This document shows, in pieces, positions 1-6,264 of a DNA stretch of 6,264 nucleotides. Positions within the stretch are counted from its first letter, which is position 1, and every line of letters starts with the position of its first letter. The position numbers and the translations under genes were made by a program. The stretch is from Mycoplasmataceae bacterium. Lineage in GTDB: Bacteria > Bacillota_I > Bacilli_A > Mycoplasmatales > Hepatoplasmataceae. The notes under the pieces are model-generated. The model made no database searches. It was not told the origin of the DNA and worked only from the letters and a program-made list of their open reading frames with translations. Where the stretch lies: NCBI GenBank assembly GCA_013214845.1, contig JABSQC010000042.1, positions 1 through 6,264 of the forward strand, in the 5' to 3' direction.

Positions 1-347
1 TAATTAAGATAATTAGAATCATTAAGAGAATAAGAGTATATTCCTTCTGAAAATATATATGTTAGTGAAGATATGTGTAAAAAAACAGAATCATAATTAG
101 TTCCTAGAACTTCTATAGCAACTTTATTTTCATCTGAGTTTGTAGGATATTTTGTATCAGAAGAATCAAAATTAGAAGAAAATACATTTCTATTTTTATA
201 TGATGAACTTGTACTTTTTAAGTTGTAATTTTCATAAGACTCACTAAATTTGTTGCTCTCTTTATCAAAAGAATATTCTGTTAAAAAAAGTGTGAATAGT
301 GTAAACGAAAGAATACTTAAGAAAGTTGAAAAAAATAACTTCTTCAT
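1..347 (-). CDS. Unrecognised Ser/Asn-rich exported or membrane-anchored protein, N-terminal 115 codons
   Basis: A reading frame opens with ATG at 347-345 and stays open to the left edge, so the C-terminus and full length are unknown. I do not recognise the family. The N-terminus has two lysines (MKK) followed by about 20 hydrophobic residues (roughly 4-23, rich in Phe and Leu), which reads as a signal peptide or an uncleaved N-terminal anchor. No cysteine is visible, so there is no lipobox and a lipoprotein is unlikely. Residues about 25-75 are low-complexity and rich in Ser, Asn, Tyr and Asp; about one residue in five of the visible part is Ser. A more regular stretch with mixed hydrophobic residues begins near residue 76 (KVAIEVLGTNYDSVFLHISS) and may start a folded extracellular domain. 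It lies 22 nt after uvrB on the same strand. There is no Shine-Dalgarno sequence, but a TATAAT sits 6 nt before the ATG. A surface protein role is inference only. Confidence 0.75.
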   Translation of the reverse strand, partial: MKKLFFSTFLSILSFTLFTLFLTEYSFDKESNKFSESYENYNLKSTSSSYKNRNVFSSNFDSSDTKYPTNSDENKVAIEVLGTNYDSVFLHISSLTYIFSEGIYSYSLNDSNYLN

Positions 348-353
348 ATTTAG

Positions 354-359
354 ATTATA
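354..359 (-). promoter_or_regulatory. TATAAT -10-like hexamer 6 nt before the start codon
   Basis: The minus strand reads TATAAT, then six bases (CTAAAT), then the ATG of the exported-protein gene. A transcript starting 6-7 nt after a -10 element would begin at or next to the A of the ATG, which would make it leaderless. No good -35 box is seen at the usual spacing, but mycoplasma promoters often show only the -10 element. The surroundings are very AT-rich, so a chance match is possible. Confidence 0.35.
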
Positions 360-369
360 AATTAGTAAT

Positions 370-2340
370 TTATTTTAATCTTGATTTCAATTCTATTATT
401 GCATCTCTGTATTTCATGGCATTCTCAAAATCTAATTCCTCTGAAGCTTTTTTCATTGTTATTGTTAATTCTCTTATCTTTTCCTTCAATTCAGATTGAG
501 ACATCTTACTAATAGTTTTCTTTTTCTTAGGATCTAGATCTAGATTTAGTTCAATTATTTTTGGTGGAATTTCTTTAACAATTGTAACAGGTGTAATATT
601 ATTTTTCTTATTGTATTCTATTTGTATTTCTCTTCTATTAGAAGTTTCATCCATTGCATCTTTCATGCTTTTTGTAACTTCATCAGCAAACATAATTACT
701 CTTCCCTTGTTGTTTCTTGAAGCTCTACCAATGGTTTGAACAAGTGACCGATAATTTCTTAAAAATCCACTTTTATCTGCATCTAAGATCATAACTAAAC
801 TAACTTCAGGAATATCTAGACCTTCTCTAAGCAAATTAATTCCTACCACTACATCATATATACCTATTCTTAATCTTCTAATAACCTCATCTCTTTCAAG
901 TGTTTTTAGTTCGGAATTTATGTAGGCAACTTTTACACCTTTTGTTTTAAGAAATTTAGATAACTCTATAGACATTTTTATAGTCAAAGTTGTTATAAGT
1001 GTTCTTTCTCCATTTTCTATTTGTTTCTGTATTTCATTGTAAACTTTATCAATTCTATCGATGTTGTCTACAACAGTAACTAGAGGGTCAACAAGTCCTG
1101 TTGGTCTATTTATTAATCTAGAAATACTATATTTTTTTTCTAATTCATAGTCTCCTGGAGTAGCACTAACATAAAGAGTTTGATTAGTTTTTTCAACAAA
1201 TTCATCAAAATTTAATGGTCTATTATCAAGAGCTGTAGGCAGTCTAAATCCGTACTTAACTAAGTTTTCTTTCCTTGACCTGTCTCCTTTATACATGCCG
1301 CTTATCTGCGGTATTGTTATATGAGACTCATCAACAACAAGTAAGAAGTCATCATTAAAGTAATCCATTATACAGAATGGTGTCTCTCCTTTTTTTCTTC
1401 CATCTAAGTACATTGAATAATTTTCAATTCCTGAACAAAAACCATATTCTTGTAATTGTTCTATATCTAGTTTAGTTCTATTCTCTAATCTTTGTGCTTC
1501 TAATATCTTTCCTTCATCTTCAAATTTTTTAACAGTTTCTTTAAGTTCTTCTTTAATTTTAGGAATTGCTTCTTTTATAATTTCGGAATCTGTAATATTT
1601 GAATCCACAGGAAAAATAGTATATCGCTCTAAAGTTCTTAAAACTTTATTTGTGTCAGCGTTTAGTTCCTTAATAAATTCTATTTCATCGTCAAAAAAAG
1701 ATACTCTTATAAACTTAGCTTTATCTTCTGCTGTAAAAATATCGACGATATCTCCATTGACTCTCATATTTCCTCTTTCAATTTCGATATTATTACGCTT
1801 AAAACCAACAGAAGATAATTTATAAAGAAGGTCTTTTCTCTTGATTTTATCTCCTGCTTCAATTTCAAAAAAAGCATTTTCATATACTTTTGGATCTCTT
1901 AGTGAAAATATAGATGCAACAGATGAAACAACTATAGTGTCATCTCTAGTCAGAAGTGAGCTAACTGCATTAATTCTCATCATCTCAATATCTCAATTTA
2001 TTTTAGATGTTTTTTCTAAATATGTGTCAGAAGAAACCACATATGCTTCAGGCCTATAATAATCGAAGTTTGAGATAAAATACTCTACCCTATTATTTGG
2101 AAAAAGTTCTTTTAATTCTGCATATAATTGTCCTGCTAAAGTTTTGTTAGGGGCAATTATCAACGTTTGCTTATTCGTTTGCTCAATTATATTAGCAACA
2201 GTAAAAGTTTTACCAGTTCCTGTGGCACCTAATAAGATGTGTCCTTTGTTACCAAGATTTATTGATTCAACCGATTCTTTAATTGCCTTAGGTTGATCTC
2301 CTTTTGGTAACTTATCATTATTTAAGCTAAACCTATTCAT
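370..2340 (-). CDS. uvrB: Excinuclease ABC subunit B (UvrB)
   Basis: UvrB is the damage-verifying helicase-like ATPase of nucleotide excision repair. It is loaded by UvrA, inserts a beta-hairpin between the DNA strands and recruits UvrC for incision. The product is 656 aa when TGA at 1995-1993 is read as Trp116, within the usual UvrB range of about 660-670. Visible elements are Q16 in KGDQPKAI, Walker A GATGTGKT (38-45), the aromatic beta-hairpin start YYRPEAYV (94-101), the DESH box (337-340), TLYVSATP (388-395), [14 protein letters not shown] (500-513), QTIGRASRN (535-543), and a C-terminal UVR domain (about 615-656, [17 protein letters not shown]) that contacts UvrC. The start is fixed by the family's N-terminal pattern shortly before GDQPKAI; no Shine-Dalgarno sequence is visible. 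Annotation with the standard code would split the gene in two at residue 116. It follows secA after 45 nt, an order I recall from mycoplasmas. Confidence 0.97.
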
Positions 2341-2346
2341 ATTAAT

Positions 2347-2352
2347 ATGATA
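2347..2352 (-). promoter_or_regulatory. TATCAT -10-like hexamer 6 nt before uvrB
   Basis: The minus strand reads TATCAT, then ATTAAT, then the uvrB ATG. The 6-nt spacing is the same as at the TATAAT before the leftmost gene. No Shine-Dalgarno sequence is present and no clear -35 is seen. It could start a leaderless uvrB transcript after the terminator-like element upstream, but one mismatch to TATAAT in AT-rich DNA is weak evidence. Confidence 0.22.
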
Positions 2353-2365
2353 CTAAATGATAAAT

Positions 2366-2390
2366 AAAAAAACACTAATGTGATTTTAGT
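2366..2390 (-). terminator. Weak hairpin plus T7 tract after secA
   Basis: On the minus strand, ACTAA (2390-2386, overlapping the secA stop) can pair with TTAGT (2378-2374) across a 7-nt loop. This is followed by one G and seven T (2372-2366). An alternative pairing uses CAC/GTG with an ATTA loop, flanked by A and T runs. The stem is short and AT-rich, so termination would be leaky at best. It is the only terminator-like element in the window and lies in the longest intergenic gap. Confidence 0.3.
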
Positions 2391-4752
2391 CAGAAATTCT
2401 TTTGCTAGAAGCTCTGTTTACATTTGTATTCATTACTATTTTTAATATATTGTGATTAATTCTTTCTTTTAAAGAATCAAAAAGTAAGTTAGCTTCCTTT
2501 ATATATGTTTGAAGAGGATTTTGTTGAGCGTATTGTCTAAACTTAACACCAGATTTTAGTTTTTCTATTTGGTCAATGTGCTTCTGTCAATTAGCATCAA
2601 TAATATCTAAGTAAACCTTTCTTAAAAAGTCACTAAGTTTATCAATTTCAATATCTGCATATATTTCGTCAAATCTTTTTGATAAAGAAGCTTCAAGCAT
2701 ATCTACTATGTCATCTGCTTCAAGAGAGCTAATTTCACTCAATTCGCATCATTGATTATTCTGAAAGAATGCTCTCGAAATTGTATTAGAAATTTTTTCA
2801 TAAACAATGTCTCCATTTTTATCTTTAAATACAGGAAGTTGAAGAAGTTCTTTTGCTACTCTCTTAATTATTAGTTTAGCAATAGAAGTTGCATCCTCTG
2901 TAAGCATAAATAAATCTCTTTGCTTATATATAATTTCTCTCTGTTGATTAATGACATCATCATACTCAATTAAATTCTTTCTTGAATCAAAATTCATACC
3001 TTCAATTCTTTTTTGAGATGAAGTAATGGCTTTTGTTAATGTTTTTGAAGATACGCCTTCAACACCAAATTTTTCAAATGATTTTTGTTTACCACCAAGA
3101 CCTGTTCTAATCATTATTTCATCTTGTAGGGAAACATAGAACTTAGAAATACCCGGATCTCCTTGTCTACCTGCTCTACCTCTTAACTGATTATCTATAC
3201 GTCTAGATTCATGTCTTTCAGTACCCAATACATAAAGACCACCTAAGTCAATTACTCCTTCTCCTAATTTAATGTCGGTACCACGACCAGCCATATTTGT
3301 TGAAATTGTAATAGAATTTTTTTGACCAGCTTTTTGTACTATCTCAGCTTCTCTGTCATTGTTTTTAGCATTTAATATTTCTGGGTGAAGTCCATTTTCT
3401 AACAATTTTTTATAAAGAAATTCTGAATCTTCAACAGATCTTGTTCCTACAAGTAATGGTTGACCAGTTTCATGAATTTCCTTTATGTGTTTAATAATTG
3501 ATTTTCATTTTTCCCTTTTTGTTCCAAAGTAACTATCTGGCAAATCCGATCTAATTATAGGTAGGTTTGTTGGTATTGCTAAAACCTTCATATTAAATAC
3601 TTTTAAAAATTCTTCTTCTTCTGTTTCAGCTGTACCAGTCATTCCAGATAATTTAGAAAATAACCTAAATAGGTTTTGGTATGTGATAGTAGAATGAACA
3701 ATAGTTTCCTCAGTTCTTTTAGCTTTTTCCTTAGATTCAACAGCTTGATGTAATCCATTTGAATAAGACCTACCTTGTAAAATACGTCCTGTAAATGTAT
3801 CAATTATCTCTACTTTTGATTCTTTATTAATTGCGTAGTCAACATCTTTAGATAAAACAAAGTTAGCATGTAATGCATTTTGAACTCTATGTACTAATTC
3901 TGAATTTTCTGCATTATATAAATTGTTTACTTTAAAAAAGTCTTCAACTTTTTTTGCCCCTGATGTATTTAAAGATATTAATTTTGACTCCTTGTCATAG
4001 TCATAATCGTCTTTTTCAAAAGTTTTAACAAGAGCATCTGCTCTGTCTATTAAATGATTTGGATCAGTATTTTTTCCTGAAATAATTAATGGAGTTCTGG
4101 CCTCATCAATTAATATTGAATCTGCTTCATCTATAATTGCAAAATGCATGCCCCTTTGAGTTTTATGAGACATTTTTTTTACCATGTTATCTCTTAGATA
4201 ATCAAACCCTAGCTCAGCATTAGTAATATAAGTTATATCTTTTAGGTACTGTTCTTTTTTTTCTAATGGTGACTGATCCTTTAATACAACTCCTGTTTCT
4301 AAACCAAGAATTGAATAGATTTCACTCATTTCACTAGCATCACGTCTAGCAAGATATTCATTTACAGTTACAACAAGAACACCCTTACCACTAAGAGCAT
4401 TTAAGTATGCAGGAAGAGTAGCTGAAAGAGTTTTACCTTCACCAGTTTTAAGTTCAGCTATGTCACCGTGATTAATTACAACACCTGCCATAATTTGAAC
4501 TTTATGCATTTCAAAAGTAGTAACTCTTTTAATTACTTGTGTTACTAATGAATAAGCTTCAAGGATTATATCCTCCAAAGTTTTTCCATTTTTTAACAAA
4601 TCAATAAGTTGATTTGTTTTGTTTTTAAAATCTTCGTTTGTATAGTTATCAAACTCTTTATATTTAACTAAAACTTTTTCAGCAAGTTCTTCTGCATGTT
4701 TTAGCTGAGAATATTTACTCCCATAATTTTTACTTCTACTAAAAACTGCCAT
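2386..4752 (-). CDS. secA: Preprotein translocase motor ATPase SecA
   Basis: SecA is the cytoplasmic ATPase that drives unfolded proteins through the SecYEG channel. The product is 788 aa with TGA read as Trp at residues 416 (3507-3505), 668 (2751-2749) and 722 (2589-2587). NBD1 carries Walker A TGEGKT (103-108), VTVNEYLARRD (128-138), ITNAELGFDYLRDNM (176-190) and the DEAD box (208-211). The preprotein crosslinking domain follows, then GRSYSNGLHQAVESKE and SGMTGTAE. NBD2 holds LVGTRSVEDSE, STNMAGRGTDIKLG and QLRGRAGRQGDPG. The helical scaffold contains the W-x-x-H pattern at Trp722 and FRQYAQQNP. The protein ends in a short basic tail without the CxCx8CH zinc motif found in many SecAs. I chose ATG 4752, one base after the upstream stop, because the product then begins like other SecAs; ATG 4773 would add seven residues and overlap the preceding gene. 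The tight spacing suggests translational coupling to the small membrane protein. Confidence 0.97.
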
Positions 4753-4753
4753 T

Positions 4754-4996
4754 TTATACGTAAATGCCCCCATTGACTGCTGCAGTTGAAGCTCCTATAA
4801 TCATAGTTATAAAACTTCCAACTAAAAATGCAATAGCAATACTAAACACTAAAAATATTATAATACCCATTGTGTTATTTTCGGGTTTTATTATTTTTGA
4901 AAAGTCTAATGCTTGCATTGCAAATGCAACAAAAGCAAATGACAAAAAGTATATTAGTATTACTGCTCATGGTGCGACTAAAGAGAAATAGGACAT
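4754..4996 (-). CDS. Small two-helix membrane protein, YwzB/DUF1146-like
   Basis: The product is 80 aa from ATG 4996 when TGA at 4969-4967 is read as Trp10. Under the standard code only a fragment from a TTG at 4945 would be found. There are two hydrophobic segments, about residues 5-25 and 43-66, separated by a short polar loop (DFSKIIKPENN), and a small Gly/Ala-rich C-terminus. The size, the MQALDFSKI pattern before the loop, the IAIAFLVGSF pattern in the second helix and the position directly after atpC match my recollection of Bacillus YwzB (DUF1146), which lies next to atpC. The family has no firmly established function as far as I know. The start is supported by GGAG (5008-5005) with 8-nt spacing, inside the end of atpC. 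It begins 2 nt after atpC and ends 1 nt before secA. The family assignment is from memory and only moderately certain. Confidence 0.8.
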
Positions 4997-4998
4997 AC

Positions 4999-5412
4999 TT
5001 ATTTCTCCATAATATTTATTTCTTTAATTTTGTCTTGTATTCTACTGTCTATAGACATGTATTGAGCACTTTGCTCTTCAGCTTTTTTCAATTCTTGCTT
5101 CAAGTTTTCCAATTCTTTTCTTGCTTTTTTAAGAGAATCTTTTCCAAGCATTACTATATCATTTGTAATAACTTGAATCATTGATCCATCAGTGTAAATC
5201 ACTCCTCTTGAAACAACTACTTTTTCTTTTCTAGTTCCTTCATCATAGTTTAAAGTAAATGTACATGGTTTAATTAAAGAGATAAAGGGGATGTGGCCTT
5301 TCATAAGACCTATAAAACCTTCAATAGTTTTAATAGTAAAAACATCTACATAATCTTCGTAGAATATTTTTTCTGGTGTTACTATTTTTAGTTTTATTTT
5401 ATTTCTAGTCAT
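4999..5412 (-). CDS. atpC: ATP synthase F1 epsilon subunit
   Basis: The epsilon subunit sits in the central stalk of the F1Fo ATP synthase with gamma, couples rotation to the c-ring, and in many bacteria inhibits ATP hydrolysis through its C-terminal helices. The product is 137 aa, normal for the family (about 130-140). Residues about 4-87 match the N-terminal beta-sandwich: KLKIVTPEKIFYEDYVD opens it, and GFIGLMKGHIPFISLI is the family's conserved 'G-x-x-G-x-x-x-x-H-x-P' region. Residues about 92-137 are rich in Lys, Glu and Gln (SLKKARKELENLKQELKKAEEQ) and should form the two C-terminal helices. It starts 8 nt after the atpD stop without a clear Shine-Dalgarno sequence, so coupling to atpD translation is likely. 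Its own 3' end carries the ribosome binding site of the next gene. Confidence 0.94.
   Translation of the reverse strand: MTRNKIKLKIVTPEKIFYEDYVDVFTIKTIEGFIGLMKGHIPFISLIKPCTFTLNYDEGTRKEKVVVSRGVIYTDGSMIQVITNDIVMLGKDSLKKARKELENLKQELKKAEEQSAQYMSIDSRIQDKIKEINIMEK
5005..5008 (-). promoter_or_regulatory. Shine-Dalgarno GGAG for the YwzB-like gene
   Basis: GGAG lies 8 nt before ATG 4996, within the last codons of atpC. It is the clearest ribosome binding site of the window. It decides the start of the small membrane protein, together with reading TGA as Trp at codon 10. The other starts here lack such a site. Confidence 0.7.
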
Positions 5413-5420
5413 AATTAATT

Positions 5421-6264
<844 letters not shown>

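Noticed and set aside
530..548. Short tandem GATCTA repeat in uvrB
   Set aside because: It simply encodes the Leu-Asp run (LDLD) in the linker before the UVR domain; only a few units, no sign of a variable repeat.
1984..1995. uvrB as a pseudogene broken by a stop
   Set aside because: The frame continues without shift after TGA, both halves are fully conserved, and the same codon occurs inside secA and the YwzB-like gene; reassignment explains all of them.
1841..2059. Plus-strand open frame of 72 codons opposite uvrB
   Set aside because: It lies entirely antisense to the conserved UvrB region around the TGA codon, has no family resemblance and no ribosome binding site; a shadow.
2339..2352. 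14-nt palindrome TCATATTAATATGA, starting at 2352-side sequence and covering the uvrB start, as an operator
   Set aside because: It is nearly all A/T and such palindromes are expected by chance at this composition; nothing else supports a regulator site.
4753..4773. Upstream secA start at ATG 4773
   Set aside because: It would add seven residues (MGAFTYK) unlike SecA N-termini and overlap the preceding gene by 20 nt, without a Shine-Dalgarno sequence at proper distance. ATG 4752 fits better, though this is not excluded.
4764..5184. Two overlapping plus-strand open frames opposite the YwzB-like gene and atpC
   Set aside because: They are antisense to genes with clear family support and tight operon spacing; their hydrophobic or low-complexity translations are complements of membrane-helix codons.

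Overview
The window comes from a low-GC bacterium that reads UGA as tryptophan (genetic code 4), most probably a Mollicute (mycoplasma/spiroplasma relative). Five in-frame TGA codons interrupt three otherwise intact conserved genes. One falls at the conserved tryptophan of the SecA helical scaffold (W-x-x-H), which favours Trp over the Gly reading used by some candidate-phylum bacteria. No TGG codon occurs in the AT-rich part. All genes lie on the minus strand, so transcription runs from high to low coordinates.

Layout, in transcription order: the C-terminal part of atpD (F1 beta subunit, running off the right edge), atpC (F1 epsilon), a small two-helix membrane protein of the YwzB/DUF1146 type, secA (preprotein translocase motor), uvrB (excision-repair helicase), and the first 115 codons of an unrecognised Ser/Asn-rich exported or membrane-anchored protein that runs off the left edge. 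The first four genes are separated by 8, 2 and 1 nt and look like one transcription unit with translational coupling. A 45-nt gap with a weak hairpin plus T-tract separates secA from uvrB. A 22-nt gap separates uvrB from the last gene. No gene-free stretch exceeds 50 nt, and I saw no tRNA, rRNA, CRISPR array, insertion sequence or riboswitch.

Functionally this is housekeeping: proton-coupled ATP synthesis or hydrolysis at the membrane, Sec export powered by ATP, and nucleotide excision repair. The atpC-ywzB junction recalls Bacillus-type gene order and the secA-uvrB junction recalls mycoplasmas, so the window joins two familiar Firmicute/Mollicute neighbourhoods.

The most notable anomaly is at the right end. 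From about position 6115 to 6264 base composition jumps to about 56% GC (my count over 6121-6264), codon choice changes, and the only TGG codon of the window appears. The protein stays in frame inside the highly conserved core of atpD. This looks like a junction between two organisms' atpD genes, most simply an assembly chimera at a conserved stretch, less likely a real recombination. I found no convincing undescribed biological system here.
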